Shown: positions 38,319-48,568, counted from the stretch's first letter. The stretch is DNA of 64,000 bases from Rhodocyclaceae bacterium (GCA_016704145.1 JADJAS010000007.1:310001-374000), one strand, 5' to 3'. Notes: generated from the sequence alone by a model not told the origin. Translations and numbers: made by a program.

Positions 38319-39875
38319 ATGCCGAAGAAAGCGAAAGAACTATCCGCTTTGGCCGTATCGAAGTTGAAGGCCGAAGGTCGGCACGCCGTAGGCGGCGCGG
38401 ACGGCTTGTATCTGCGTATTGCTGGCGAATCGCGCGCTTGGGTCTTGTGCGTCGCACTTGGAACCCGAACGAACCGAAGCGGCAAAGAAGTTGTACGCCG
38501 CTTGAACATGGGTCTTGGCCCATTCCCCGAAGTGTCATTGGCCGAAGCACGCGAGAAGGCCCGCGAACTGCGCAAACAGGTTCGCGAAGGTATCGACCCA
38601 TTGCAGGAAAAGCGCGAAGCCAAGGCCCGCGACACGAAGCAAGCCGCGAAGTCGAAGACCTTTGCCGAATGCGCCTTGGCATTCATCGAAGACAAGCGCG
38701 GCGAATGGAAGAACGAAAAGCACGTAGCGCAATGGCGAAGCACGCTTGAAACCTACGCATTCCCGAAAATCGGCGCGTTGCACGTTGCCACCATAGACAT
38801 TGACCTTGTGTTGCAAGTGCTTCGGCAGGAAGTGCCCACAAAGGAAGGCGGCACGGCGCAGCTTTGGCACGCGAAGAACGAAACGGCAAGCCGCCTCCGT
38901 GGCCGTAGCGAATCCCTCTTGGATTGGGCGAAGGTTTCCAAGTACCGCGAAGGCGAGAACCCCGCCGCATGGCAAGGCAACTTGAAGCACGCATTGCCAG
39001 CCCCCGGCAAGGTGCAAAAGGTCGAACATCACGCAGCGTTGCCGTATGTCGAACTTGGCGCATTTATGGCCGAACTTCGCAAGCGCGAAGGCATGTCGGC
39101 GCGGGCGTTGGAATTCGCCATTCTGACCGCCGCACGGTCGGGCGAAGTGCGCGGCGCAATATGGGCCGAAATCGACTTGGACGCGAAGACTTGGACGATT
39201 CCGGCAAGCCGCATGAAGGCCGAAAAGGAACACGAAGTGCCGTTGTCCGATGCCGCCGTTAAGCTGTTGAAGGCGCTTCCCCGCATTGTGGGCAATGAAT
39301 ACGTCTTCCCGGCACCGCGCGGCGGGCAACTGTCGGACATGTCGCTTACCGCTGTTTTGAAGCGCATGGAACGCGGCGGCTTGACGCAACACGGCTTCCG
39401 TTCGACGTTCCGCGATTGGGCGGGCGAAACAACGAATCACCCGCGCGAAGTTATCGAACACGCCTTGGCGCACCAACTGAAAGACAAGGCCGAACGCGCC
39501 TATCAACGCGGCACGCTTTGGCCGAAGCGCGTTCATCTGATGGCCGATTGGGCGAACTACTGCGGGCAAGTTGCCGCAAGCAACGTCGTAGAATCCAAGG
39601 GGCGGCGTAATGGCACCGAACAACGAAGCGAAGATTGCCGAACGCTCGGTCGTTACGACCGACCCCCCCTAGCGCCGACTACCAACACGACCATGCCCGA
39701 CGCGCTGGCCGACTACGGCCGACGCTTCCGGCAAGCTGCCAGAACGAAGCCGCCGAAGAATGGCAAGCGCATCGAAGACGAACGCATTAATCAACTTGCG
39801 CACGGTCTTTACATGAAGCGAAGGCCGGAAGGCGGCAGGCCACCGAAGGACGTTCCGAAAGGCGACGTAGCCTGA
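38319..39875 (+). CDS. P4-type tyrosine integrase, with an abnormal C-terminal extension
   Basis: About 518 residues; the first 430 match the P4/DUF4102 integrase layout. An N-terminal arm-binding domain (GGADGLYLRIAG, LAEAREKARELR) is followed by a core-binding domain, then the catalytic domain with TAARSGEVRGA (Arg I), HGFRSTFRDW (HxxR) and a YQRGT tyrosine in ERAYQRGT. A ribosome site AAAGGAG lies 8 bases before the chosen ATG. The last 90 residues do not belong to integrases. They seem to be a second gene read in this frame because of a base-count change in a run of seven C near 39663-39669. Confidence 0.88.
   Translation: MPKKAKELSALAVSKLKAEGRHAVGGADGLYLRIAGESRAWVLCVALGTRTNRSGKEVVRRLNMGLGPFPEVSLAEAREKARELRKQVREGIDPLQEKREAKARDTKQAAKSKTFAECALAFIEDKRGEWKNEKHVAQWRSTLETYAFPKIGALHVATIDIDLVLQVLRQEVPTKEGGTAQLWHAKNETASRLRGRSESLLDWAKVSKYREGENPAAWQGNLKHALPAPGKVQKVEHHAALPYVELGAFMAELRKREGMSARALEFAILTAARSGEVRGAIWAEIDLDAKTWTIPASRMKAEKEHEVPLSDAAVKLLKALPRIVGNEYVFPAPRGGQLSDMSLTAVLKRMERGGLTQHGFRSTFRDWAGETTNHPREVIEHALAHQLKDKAERAYQRGTLWPKRVHLMADWANYCGQVAASNVVESKGRRNGTEQRSEDCRTLGRYDRPPLAPTTNTTMPDALADYGRRFRQAARTKPPKNGKRIEDERINQLAHGLYMKRRPEGGRPPKDVPKGDVA
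39610..39875 (+). pseudogene. Small unknown gene overlapping the integrase end, frame broken at a C7 run
   Basis: An ATG at 39610 opens a frame (APNNEAKIAERSVVTTDPP) that stops at 39672. Adding one C to the seven-C run would continue it into PDALADYGRRFRQAA and KRIEDERINQLAHGLYMKRR, ending at 39875. That gives a basic protein of about 88 residues. The arrangement, a small gene overlapping the integrase 3' end, is plausible, but it depends on a homopolymer error. Confidence 0.4.
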
Positions 39876-39898
39876 CCGTCGCAGTCTTCGGCGAAGAC

Positions 39899-40081
39899 GT
39901 GACGGAAACAAAGTTAAAGGCCGAACTTGCAGAGGCGTACAAAGGAACCGAACACGAAATTAAGCAAACTACAGCACTTAACCGCATCAAAGAAACAAAA
40001 GCTGAATTATCCGAAGCACGTAGAAAGACGCGCGAAATCATGGAAAGCAACGAACTAACCGGCATAGTTCGACCGCGATAA
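39899..40081 (+). CDS. Small helical protein of the tRNA-Ser element
   Basis: A 60-residue charged protein starting with GTG, predicted as one long helix (TKLKAELAEAYKGTEHEIKQ, KAELSEARRKTREIME). No family is recognised. It lies between the integrase block and the AlpA-like gene on the same strand. Confidence 0.45.
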   Translation: MTETKLKAELAEAYKGTEHEIKQTTALNRIKETKAELSEARRKTREIMESNELTGIVRPR

Positions 40082-40188
40082 GCCGACAACAGCAGCACGC
40101 CAAGGGTTCACCCCTTTTTTTTGACGGGCACCGGCCCGAAAGTTCGTTCCAGCCTTGCATCCAGGCGTCCAATAAAGGAGCGAACGAC

Positions 40189-40416
40189 ATGAACACCGCC
40201 AAATTGCTGCGCCTTCCTGATGTGCTTGCCCTGACCGCCAGCACGCGCAGCACGCATTACCAGGCATCAGCAACGGGGTCCCCTTTTGGGCGCGTGCGCC
40301 GCCATCCCGCCAACCATATGCCGCGCCGCCGACTTTCCCCGTCGAAGCCCCCAAAGCAGCGGCGCTGTTCTCAAACCGACGCAGTAACAGAGGCATTATT
40401 AACCGCCGCCGACTAG
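40189..40416 (+). pseudogene. AlpA-like regulator, disrupted after the helix-turn-helix start
   Basis: The first 25 residues (NTAKLLRLPDVLALTASTRS) match AlpA/excisionase-type HTH proteins of integrative elements, with a ribosome site AAAGGAG before the ATG. After THYQ the frame becomes proline- and arginine-rich and loses the family. A shift of frame at about 40260 gives GISNGV, which is what AlpA normally continues with, and that frame stays open to about 40538. A frameshift is therefore likely. AlpA would control integrase expression or excision. Confidence 0.5.
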
Positions 40417-40675
40417 CTTTACCGGAAGCGGCGCCGGCTCAACGCTGGCATATATCGCCGAACCTTATCGGGTCTGTGTCGGATGACGAAGACGGCGATA
40501 AGGGCGACGTAATCATATTGATCGCTAACCGGCGTTGAAGACCTGTTGCACAACGCGGGCGAACTCAATTAGCGGAGTACGTATCCGCCAAAAACATATA
40601 CACAACAAGGCATAGAAGCTTATTTCGTATTTTTGTACTGCATACCGTACCGCATAACAACAGAAGAAACCGACG

Positions 40676-41755
40676 ATGGCACAAGAAACCCACAATCAGG
40701 CCAGCCCCTACAGCGTACCGCCCGGCTTCCTTGGCGAGCTTGCGCAGTTCATCTATGGCGCAGCACCCCGCCCGGTTCCTGAAATCGCCCTAGCGGGCGC
40801 TATCGGCCTGCTGGCGGGCATTGTGGGCAGGGCTTACAACGTGTCGAACCCGCCAATCGGATTAAATCAGTACGTTCTATTGCTTGCGCCGACCGGGACA
40901 GGCAAAGAAGCAATTGCGAACGGCTACAGCGCCTTGATGAAGTCGATTCGTAGCGCCGTACCGGCTTCGGCTGACTTCATCGGCCCCGGCGAAATGGCGT
41001 CGCATCAAGCCGTAATCAAGTACATGGCGGGCGGGCAAACGTCGTTTGTTTCGTTGGTTGGCGAATTCGGCATTTATCTTCAACAAATGGTAGGGCCGAA
41101 GGCACCGCCGCCGGCCCGCCTGTTGGATGCTTACGGCAAGTCGGGCGCATACGGCGAAATTAGACCAAGCATTTACAGCGACCGCGAAAAGAACACGGCT
41201 GCGATTCAATCGCCCGCGCTTTCGCTTGTCGGCGAATCGACACCCGAAAAGTTTTACGAAGGTATGAGCGAAGGGCTTATTGCCGAAGGTCTTTTGCCCC
41301 GTTTCACGCTGATTGAGTACCACGGCGACCGCCCGGACTTGAACGAAGAAGCTTGCGCCGTACCTTCGCCGGAATTTGCCGCGAAGCTGGCCGAACTATG
41401 CGCGCATTGCTTGATGCTGAATCAACCGGGCCAAACGCCCGTAACGGTTCAACTTAGCGACGAAGCGCGGGCCATGTTCGACGAATTCAACAGCTATGCC
41501 GATGAACAGATACGCGGCAAAGGCGAAGTTACGCGGCAATTATGGAACCGTGCGCACTTGAAGGCGCTAAAGCTGGCGGCGCTTGTTGCGGTCGGCTGGA
41601 ATCCGTACATGCCCACAATTACCCCGGACTTCGCACTTTGGGCCATCCAGCTTGAAAAGGCGAACGTTCGCATCTACTTGCACGCTTCGAAGCTGGCGAA
41701 GTCGGCGAACAAGCCGCTTCGGAATCAGCGCAGCAAAAACGCTTGCGCGCCGTAA
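40676..41755 (+). pseudogene. DUF3987-like ATPase, frameshifted and cut by a low-complexity block
   Basis: The visible 359 residues have a P-loop (LLLAPTGTGKEAI near residue 72), GEFGIYLQQM and LVGESTPEKFYEG, as in DUF3987/YfjI-type proteins of phages and integrative elements. Near 41700 the frame shifts: the sequence RLRAVIKDWFSKPWAELQRY and KRLTGDAAFKT continues in the +2 frame until 41889, where a homopolymer block begins. A further fragment (FRKALDAKGSDNEVKAP) follows the block at about 42220. The full gene probably spanned 40676 to about 42290. It is thought to act in replication or as a helicase/primase partner. Confidence 0.7.
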
Positions 41756-41889
41756 TCAAGGATTGGTTTTCGAAGCCTTGGGCCGAACTGCAACGCTACA
41801 AGATCGGAACCGAAGCAATGCGAATGGGCGGCGTTATTCCGTATAGCTACATTTCGAAGCGTTTAACCGGCGACGCTGCATTTAAAACC

Positions 41890-42499
<610 letters not shown>

Positions 42500-42700
42500 G
42501 TGGTTGTTCTCGAATCGAAGCGCATTACCAACGAAGTTTTCAAAGACGCAGATTTTTACCCGTCTGTTCTTCAAGTGCTGACGCATCTAACAGCGCAGCA
42601 ATTGAACATCGCCGAAGTTAAAGAACAGTACGAACAGCAGGAACGGCACAACAACGTAAATCGCCAGATTGACGCAGCCATTGCCGCACAACGCAAATGA
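42500..42700 (+). CDS. Small protein or C-terminal fragment of unknown function
   Basis: A 66-residue frame from a GTG start, helical (KDADFYPSVLQVLTHLTAQQ, KEQYEQQERHNNVNRQIDAAI). The frame is open upstream to a stop at 42455, so the true start is uncertain. No family is recognised. It lies 19 bases upstream of the next gene in the same direction. Confidence 0.4.
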   Translation: MVVLESKRITNEVFKDADFYPSVLQVLTHLTAQQLNIAEVKEQYEQQERHNNVNRQIDAAIAAQRK

Positions 42701-42719
42701 ATTAACAGGATAGCCGCAC

Positions 42720-42998
42720 ATGAATACGCCATTTTTGCAACATCAAACCGCCGAAAGCCCCGCCGTTGTTAGCGTTCAGCCTGACCCTACCCCCGCCAAG
42801 CGTTACGCACGCGGCAAATTGCAGACGGCTGCGGATATTGGCAACGAAATGGCGAAGATTTATCGCCTTGCGAAGTCGGGCGAAATGGACGCTTCAATAG
42901 CCACAAAACTAACGTACATCCTGCAATCACTGGCAAAGATTCGCGTTGATGGCGAACTAGAAGCAAGGTTGGAAGCACTGGAACAGCGGGGTTATTGA
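42720..42998 (+). CDS. Small unknown protein of the tRNA-Ser element
   Basis: A 92-residue protein: a disordered N-terminus rich in Pro and Gln, then two helices (LQTAADIGNEMAKIYRLAK, SIATKLTYILQSLAKIRVD) and a charged end (ARLEALEQRGY). It resembles small helix-pair regulators, but no family is recognised. Its stop overlaps the region of the next start (1 base gap), so they are coupled. Confidence 0.6.
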   Translation: MNTPFLQHQTAESPAVVSVQPDPTPAKRYARGKLQTAADIGNEMAKIYRLAKSGEMDASIATKLTYILQSLAKIRVDGELEARLEALEQRGY

Positions 42999-42999
42999 A

Positions 43000-43509
43000 A
43001 TGCGCATCGGACTTAAAACGAAGCTTAAAAAGCTTGAAGGCAAGGCGAATATGCGATTTGGAACCCGCCTTGCTGTCGAGTACGAATGCGACGCCAGCGG
43101 CGCGCCTACATGCGACGTTGTGCGCGACTGGCTACAGGGCGTCACCCCGAGCGAGAAAACGCAACAGCGGGCCGGAAAACAGTCTTCCCGGCCAATCTTC
43201 GCGCGCAAGGTCGTTGCCGTTCCCACATTTGCCAGCGATTCGGCTTGGGAAGCCGCTTGCCTTGCGCAACAGAAGGCATTGCAGGCCGTTTGCCGTAGCC
43301 GCACGAATGAACCGGCGAACACGGCCCCGCCTAGTGTGGGCAAGTCCGAAGTATTCACCGAAGCCGCACCACTTCAACCCGGAACCAAGAGGGGGCGATT
43401 TATAGAAATGAGCGATGGCCGAACGTTCGACCGGGAAACCGGCGAATTTTTGGAAGAAGCCGCCAAAGCGTTACCCGCAGGCGGTTTGAAAGCAATTTAC
43501 CAACACTAA
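43000..43509 (+). CDS. Unknown protein of the tRNA-Ser element
   Basis: A 169-residue protein starting one base after the preceding stop. A basic N-terminus (RIGLKTKLKKLEGKANMRF) is followed by a middle part with several cysteines (YECDASGAPTCDVV) and a C-terminal segment (RGRFIEMSDGRTFDRETGEFL). No family, signal peptide or membrane segment is recognised. Confidence 0.6.
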   Translation: MRIGLKTKLKKLEGKANMRFGTRLAVEYECDASGAPTCDVVRDWLQGVTPSEKTQQRAGKQSSRPIFARKVVAVPTFASDSAWEAACLAQQKALQAVCRSRTNEPANTAPPSVGKSEVFTEAAPLQPGTKRGRFIEMSDGRTFDRETGEFLEEAAKALPAGGLKAIYQH

Positions 43510-43524
43510 TCGAAGGAAAAAATC

Positions 43525-44217
43525 ATGGAAACAAAAGGCCGTTTTCTCGTAAATACCGAAGGCGCTAGTTCGTTTATGGAACTGGCAACAACCGAAACAG
43601 GCGGCAAAGCATTTTTGGGTGATGCCGAACAATACGATTCGCAGGTAGGGCCGGACATTACCGCCGCGCATATCACCTTGCGCGATGCTGCGAACAAGGT
43701 TGCCGCGCTTGTCGAAGACCCGACCCGCACCGAAGTTCAAAAGCACGAAGCCGCCGCAATTCTGGCAGAACGCACCGTTGCACAACTGGCGAAGTCGAAA
43801 GCGGCAATCGAAACCCGCGCCGAAAACCTTTACAACACCGGGCTAACGCAAGCGCAAATGCACTTCGCACCAAGCGCCGACCGGGGCGCACTGGATAGCG
43901 AAATTCGGGCGTATATCCGCGAACAGGCCGGAAAGGGCGAAGGGCTTATGAAGATTCGGCAAGCGATGGAAGATAAAGCCGTTGCCGCCGTTGTTTTTCA
44001 TTCGCCGTCGTTCCTGTTGGACATTGCGCCCGAAAACCATACGAAGCTTCGTTTTGAAGCGACCGAACGCCACGTCCCCGCCGCTTACAAGATGATGACC
44101 GACAGCGTAGCCCTTCGCGAACTTCCGGCGAAGTACGACAAAACGATTAGCGCTGTTCGCGGAAGCTTCTACCTGCCGACAGTTGCGGCTCAAGCTTCGA
44201 AGCGCGTTCAAGTCTGA
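43525..44217 (+). CDS. Unknown protein, last gene of the tRNA-Ser element
   Basis: A 230-residue soluble, mainly helical protein (DAANKVAALVEDPTRTEVQK, AILAERTVAQLAKSKAAIE). Its C-terminal half holds a conserved-looking segment (VFHSPSFLLDIAPENHTKLRFEA without obvious catalytic residues). It starts 15 bases after the previous gene with the ribosome site AAGGA, and a strong terminator follows. No family is recognised. As the last and longest cargo gene it is a candidate for the element's own function. Confidence 0.62.
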   Translation: METKGRFLVNTEGASSFMELATTETGGKAFLGDAEQYDSQVGPDITAAHITLRDAANKVAALVEDPTRTEVQKHEAAAILAERTVAQLAKSKAAIETRAENLYNTGLTQAQMHFAPSADRGALDSEIRAYIREQAGKGEGLMKIRQAMEDKAVAAVVFHSPSFLLDIAPENHTKLRFEATERHVPAAYKMMTDSVALRELPAKYDKTISAVRGSFYLPTVAAQASKRVQV

Positions 44218-44247
44218 CCGAACCCAAGTGCCATTGGGGGACTTTTG

Positions 44248-44271
44248 CCCGGCCTAGTGCCGGGTTTTTTT
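44248..44271 (+). terminator. Rho-independent terminator of the cargo operon
   Basis: CCCGGC-CTAGT-GCCGGG stem followed by seven T residues, 30 bases after the stop of the last cargo gene. Confidence 0.88.
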
Positions 44272-44378
44272 CGCCTGCATTCGGCGGTTTGTGCCGAAGT
44301 CGATACATGCGAAAATGCCAGCCCAACGGCAATTTTTATGCAGCATTTTATGCAGTACAGAGCAAAAATCGCAGATAC

Positions 44379-44412
44379 GAAAAAGCCGCAAACCCTTGCA
44401 GGATGCGGCTTT
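44379..44412 (-). terminator. Terminator downstream of tRNA-Ser, inside the element
   Basis: AAAGCCGCA with TGCGGCTTT form a 9-bp stem around a 13-base loop, with A residues on the left (U-run on the minus strand). It lies 13 bases beyond the tRNA-Ser 3' end and replaces the ancestral terminator now at 38112-38138. Confidence 0.7.
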
Positions 44413-44424
44413 CGCGTGTTTGTG

Positions 44425-44513
<89 letters not shown>

Positions 44514-44596
44514 GCAAGGCGCGCATTCTACAACGGCGGGATGTCCCTCGCCAGCATGGCAGAATGCGTATCCTTCCCGGCCATCCGACATCCAAC

Positions 44597-45982
44597 ATGC
44601 GATTGGGACTGCGCTGGACTCTTCTCGGAATCGGCTTGATCGTGGCTGCGGGATGGTTGGCGGCCACTCATCAGCACGGCATCAAGAAGCGCCCCAATGA
44701 ATTCGTCGTCGGCATACTGGTCGACCCGGTGTTCTACCAACCCGCCTCGACGACCAGTGAAGCCAGCGGCTTCGAGCTGGAGGCACTGCAGGCCTTTGCC
44801 GACTCCCGACAAAAACGGCTGCGACTCGTGCCGGCCGCCAACCCCGGCGCGCTGGTCGAACTGTTGGCGGACGGCGACCGCAGCGGCATCGACTTCATCG
44901 CCAGCACGCCAATTCGGGCGGATACCAACCTCCGGTACTCTGCGCCGCTGCGGGAAGAGCGGCCGCTGGTGGTTCAGCACGCCGACAGCGTACCGCTCGG
45001 CGGTGCCGAAAGTCTGGCCCGTCGAACGGTCGAGGTGCTGCCCGGCACACTGCAGGAAGCCGCCTTGCAGGAACTGGCGGCGACCGTGCCGATGACGATC
45101 GAGAGGCCGCTGGTGGCAAGCGAGATCGACCTGCTCGGTCGCATTGCCAACCGTCAGGCCGAACTTGCCGCGACCGACACGGCTCACTTCGACGTCGCGG
45201 TCAATTTCTTTCCCGATCTTTTGGTTGCGCAGGAACTGGCTGGCAGGGTCGAATACGCTTGGGGCTTCCGCTCCCGCGATAATGATCTGCGCGACGCGGC
45301 CGACGCGTTCATCGCCGAATTTCGCCGCAGCGGCCGGCTTGCCCGGCTTCACGATCGTTACTTCGGCCACATCAAGCGCATCAATCCCATCGCCGCCATG
45401 CGTTTCATCGAGGACACGCGCCGCGTACTGCCGCGATTCAGGCCCTTGTTCGAACGCGCCGCCAGCATGACCGGCATGGACTGGCGAATGCTGGCGGCGC
45501 TGGCCTACCAGGAATCGAAATGGGACCCGCTCGCGACTTCCTCGACGAATGTTCGCGGCATCATGATGTTGACCGAGGAAACCGCCGACCGCCTTGGCGT
45601 CGGCAACCGGCTCGACGCCGCCGAAAGCATTCTGGCCGGCGCGCGCTATCTGGCCGAATTGGCCGGCCGACTGCCGGATGATGTGTCCGATCCGGATCGC
45701 CTGTGGCTGGCCCTGGCCGCCTACAACCTCGGCTACGGGCATCTCAATGGCGCGCGCCGGCTCGCCCCGGGCATGAAACGCGATCCAGCCTCGTGGTACG
45801 ACATGAAACAGGTGCTGCCGCTCATGTCGCGGCCCGAGTATTACGAGCGGCTGAAGTCAGGTCCGGCGCGTGGCGGGGAGGCCGTGATTCTGGTCGAGAA
45901 CGTGCGTACCTATTACGACATCCTGCGTCGCCACGAACCGGTACATCGCTCGCCGTTGCAGACCGGTCTGGCTATGCAGTAA
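44597..45982 (+). CDS. MltF-like membrane-bound lytic transglycosylase
   Basis: A 461-residue protein. One N-terminal membrane anchor (residues 6-23), a periplasmic binding-protein-type domain (VVGILVDPVFY to about residue 265), then a lysozyme-like transglycosylase domain. The catalytic glutamate is in LAALAYQESKWDP, followed by NVRGIMMLTEETA and LALAAYNLGYGHL. It cleaves murein to 1,6-anhydro-muropeptides. The ATG at 44597 was preferred to 44564 because it starts the anchor directly. Its 3' end overlaps serS by 11 bases in convergent orientation. Confidence 0.9.
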   Translation: MRLGLRWTLLGIGLIVAAGWLAATHQHGIKKRPNEFVVGILVDPVFYQPASTTSEASGFELEALQAFADSRQKRLRLVPAANPGALVELLADGDRSGIDFIASTPIRADTNLRYSAPLREERPLVVQHADSVPLGGAESLARRTVEVLPGTLQEAALQELAATVPMTIERPLVASEIDLLGRIANRQAELAATDTAHFDVAVNFFPDLLVAQELAGRVEYAWGFRSRDNDLRDAADAFIAEFRRSGRLARLHDRYFGHIKRINPIAAMRFIEDTRRVLPRFRPLFERAASMTGMDWRMLAALAYQESKWDPLATSSTNVRGIMMLTEETADRLGVGNRLDAAESILAGARYLAELAGRLPDDVSDPDRLWLALAAYNLGYGHLNGARRLAPGMKRDPASWYDMKQVLPLMSRPEYYERLKSGPARGGEAVILVENVRTYYDILRRHEPVHRSPLQTGLAMQ

Positions 45983-47252
45983 TTTTCTCGTTCCCGCCCA
46001 TCCAGGGGCGCAGCGCCGCGGGAATGGTCACGCTGCCGTCGGCGTTCTGGTAGTTCTCCAGCACCGCGACCAATGTGCGGCCCACCGCGAGGCCGGAGCC
46101 GTTCAGCGTGTGCAGCAACTCGGGTTTGTTCTTTTCGTTCCGGTAGCGCGCCTGCATGCGCCGCGCCTGGAAGGACTCGAAATTCGAGCACGAGGAAATC
46201 TCGCGGTAGGTGTTCTGCGCCGGCAGCCAGACTTCGAGGTCGTAGGTCTTGGCCGCCGAGAAACCCATGTCGCCGGTGCACAGCGCCATGCGCCGAAACG
46301 GCAGTTCGAGCTTGGTCAGGATCGCTTCGGCATGCGCGGTCAGTTCCTCCAGCGCCTGCCAGGACTGGTCGGGCTTGACGATCTGCACCAGTTCCACCTT
46401 GTCGAACTGGTGCTGGCGGATCATGCCGCGCGTGTCGCGACCGGCGCTGCCCGCCTCGGAACGGAAGCATGGCGTGTGGCAGACGAACTTCAACGGCAGC
46501 CCCTCGGCCGCCTGGATGGTGTCGCGCACCATGTTGGTCACGGGCACTTCGGCGGTCGGAATCAGGTAGAGCCGGCTGCCGTCGGAACGCGGCACGCGGA
46601 ACAGGTCTTCCTCGAACTTGGGCAGCTGGCCGGTGCCGAACATGCTGTCCGGGTTCACGAGGTAAGGCACATAGACTTCGGTGTAGCCGTGATCATTGGT
46701 ATGCGTGTCGAGCATGAACTGGGCAAGCGCGCGGTGCAGCCGTGCGATGCCGCCCTTCATCAGCGAGAAGCGGCTGCCTGCAATCTTCGCCGCAGTCTCG
46801 AAATCGAGACCGCCGAGCTTCTCGCCGAGCTCGACGTGGTCCATCACCTGAAAATCGAACGTGCGCGGCGTACCGCGACGACTGACTTCCACATTGCCGG
46901 TTTCGTCGCTGCCCACCGGCACGCTCTCGTGCGGCAGATTGGGGATCACGGCAACGAAGGCGTTATAGCGTTCCTGCAGCGCCGCCAGCGCATCCTCGTT
47001 GCGCTTCAGTTCGTCGCCGATACCGGCCACTTCGGCCAGTACGGCGGAAGCGTCCTCGCCCTTGCCCTTGAGCATGCCCACCTGCTTCGAGAGGCTGTTG
47101 CGCTTCGCCTGCAAGTCCTGTGTGCGTACCTGCAGGTCCTTGCGCTCGGCTTCCAGCGCCTCGAAGGCGACCGTATCGAGGGCGACGCCGCGCGTCGCGA
47201 GGCGTTCGGCGACGTGAGCAAGGTTGGTGCGAAGGAGTTGAATGTCCAGCAT
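45972..47252 (-). CDS. serS: Seryl-tRNA synthetase
   Basis: About 426 residues, normal length. An N-terminal coiled-coil arm for the tRNA-Ser variable loop (residues 30-100) is followed by the class II catalytic core: motif 2 in PCFRSEAGSAGRDTRGMIRQ and motif 3 in LNGSGLAVGRTLVAVLE. It charges tRNA-Ser; a tRNA-Ser gene lies 1.5 kb away. The start at the ATG 47252 gives the family N-terminus MLDIQLLR. It is 8 bases downstream of rarA on the same strand. Confidence 0.97.
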   Translation of the reverse strand: MLDIQLLRTNLAHVAERLATRGVALDTVAFEALEAERKDLQVRTQDLQAKRNSLSKQVGMLKGKGEDASAVLAEVAGIGDELKRNEDALAALQERYNAFVAVIPNLPHESVPVGSDETGNVEVSRRGTPRTFDFQVMDHVELGEKLGGLDFETAAKIAGSRFSLMKGGIARLHRALAQFMLDTHTNDHGYTEVYVPYLVNPDSMFGTGQLPKFEEDLFRVPRSDGSRLYLIPTAEVPVTNMVRDTIQAAEGLPLKFVCHTPCFRSEAGSAGRDTRGMIRQHQFDKVELVQIVKPDQSWQALEELTAHAEAILTKLELPFRRMALCTGDMGFSAAKTYDLEVWLPAQNTYREISSCSNFESFQARRMQARYRNEKNKPELLHTLNGSGLAVGRTLVAVLENYQNADGSVTIPAALRPWMGGNEKITA

Positions 47253-47260
47253 GGTCGTTC

Positions 47261-48568
47261 CTATTTCTTCTTTGCTTGGCGGTCGAGTTCGCGCAAGTGT
47301 GCCAGCTTTTCCGCGATCTTCTGTTCGAGTCCGCGCGGCGTCGGCTTGTACCACTCGACCTTCGGCATGCCCTCGGGGAAGTAGTTTTCGCCGGCGGCGT
47401 AGGCTTCCGGCTCGTCGTGCGCGTAGCGGTATTCGGCGCCGAAACCGAGTTCCTTCATCAGCTTGGTCGGCGCGTTGCGCAGGTGCTCGGGCACCGGACG
47501 GCTCTTGTCCTGGCCGATGAAGCGGCGGGCCGAATTATAGGCGACGTAGGTGGCGTTCGATTTCGGCGCCACGGCCATGTAGAGCACGGCCTCGGCAATG
47601 GCCAGTTCGCCCTCCGGCGAGCCCATGCGCTCGTAGGTTTCCCAGGCGTCGAGCGCGATGCGCAGCGCGCGCGGATCGGCCAGGCCAATGTCCTCGGTCG
47701 CCATGCGGATGATGCGCCGGGCGAGGTAGAGCGGGTCAGCGCCGCCGTCGATCATGCGCACGTACCAGTAGAGCGCGGCGTCCGGGTTGGAGCCGCGCAC
47801 CGCCTTGTGCAGGGCCGAGATCTGGTCGTAGAACGCATCGCCGCCCTTGTCGAAGCGGCGCAGGTCGTGCGCCAGCGTTTCTTCCAGAAAGTCAGCCGTG
47901 ACGGTACGCCGCTTGGCGGCCAGCGCCGCGGTCTTCAGCGTCTCCAGTACATTGAGCAAGCGCCGGGCATCGCCGTCGGCGTGGCCGACGATGCGCTCCT
48001 TGGCAACAGCATCGAATTCGAGGTCGGGGAAGGCCTGCTCGCGCGCCCGCTCGAAGAGCTGGCCGAGTTCCTCCTCGGTCAGGCTCTTCAGCACGTAAAC
48101 CGCCGCGCGTGACAAGAGCGCGGAGTTCACCTCGAACGAAGGATTCTCGGTGGTGGCACCGACGAAAGTGAGCAGGCCACGCTCGACGAAAGGCAGGAAG
48201 GCGTCCTGCTGCGCCTTGTTGAAGCGGTGCACCTCGTCGACGAACAGCAGCGTCTGCCGGCCGGACTGGGCAAGGGTGAGTTCGGCCTGTTCCACCGCGG
48301 CGCGGATATCCTTGACACCCGAGAAGACGGCGGAGAGCGCGATGAACTCGGCATCGAAGGCATCGGCCATCAGCCGGGCCAGCGTGGTCTTGCCCACGCC
48401 CGGCGGGCCCCAGAGGATCATCGAATGCGGCGTGCGCGACTCGAAGGCCAGCCGCAATGGTTTGCCCGGGCCGAGCAGATGCGTCTGGCCGATTACCTCG
48501 TCGAGCATCTGCGGCCGCAGCAGCTCGGCCAGCGGCGCATGAGGCGCCGCGGAAAACAGGTCGGCCAC
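47261..48568 (-). CDS. rarA: Replication-associated recombination protein A (AAA+ ATPase)
   Basis: About 435 residues of the RarA/MgsA/WRNIP1 family. Walker A GPPGVGKTTLA, Walker B LLFVDEVHRFN, sensor 1 VGATTENPSFEV, and the C-terminal tetramerisation region (LYWYVRMIDGGADPLYLARR, MPKVEWYKP). It acts at stalled replication forks. The start is uncertain: GTG at 48568 gives VADLFSAAPHAPLAELLRP, close to the family N-terminus, and there is no ATG near it. It is 11 bases after the SnoaL-like gene and 8 bases before serS. Confidence 0.93.
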   Translation of the reverse strand: MADLFSAAPHAPLAELLRPQMLDEVIGQTHLLGPGKPLRLAFESRTPHSMILWGPPGVGKTTLARLMADAFDAEFIALSAVFSGVKDIRAAVEQAELTLAQSGRQTLLFVDEVHRFNKAQQDAFLPFVERGLLTFVGATTENPSFEVNSALLSRAAVYVLKSLTEEELGQLFERAREQAFPDLEFDAVAKERIVGHADGDARRLLNVLETLKTAALAAKRRTVTADFLEETLAHDLRRFDKGGDAFYDQISALHKAVRGSNPDAALYWYVRMIDGGADPLYLARRIIRMATEDIGLADPRALRIALDAWETYERMGSPEGELAIAEAVLYMAVAPKSNATYVAYNSARRFIGQDKSRPVPEHLRNAPTKLMKELGFGAEYRYAHDEPEAYAAGENYFPEGMPKVEWYKPTPRGLEQKIAEKLAHLRELDRQAKKK

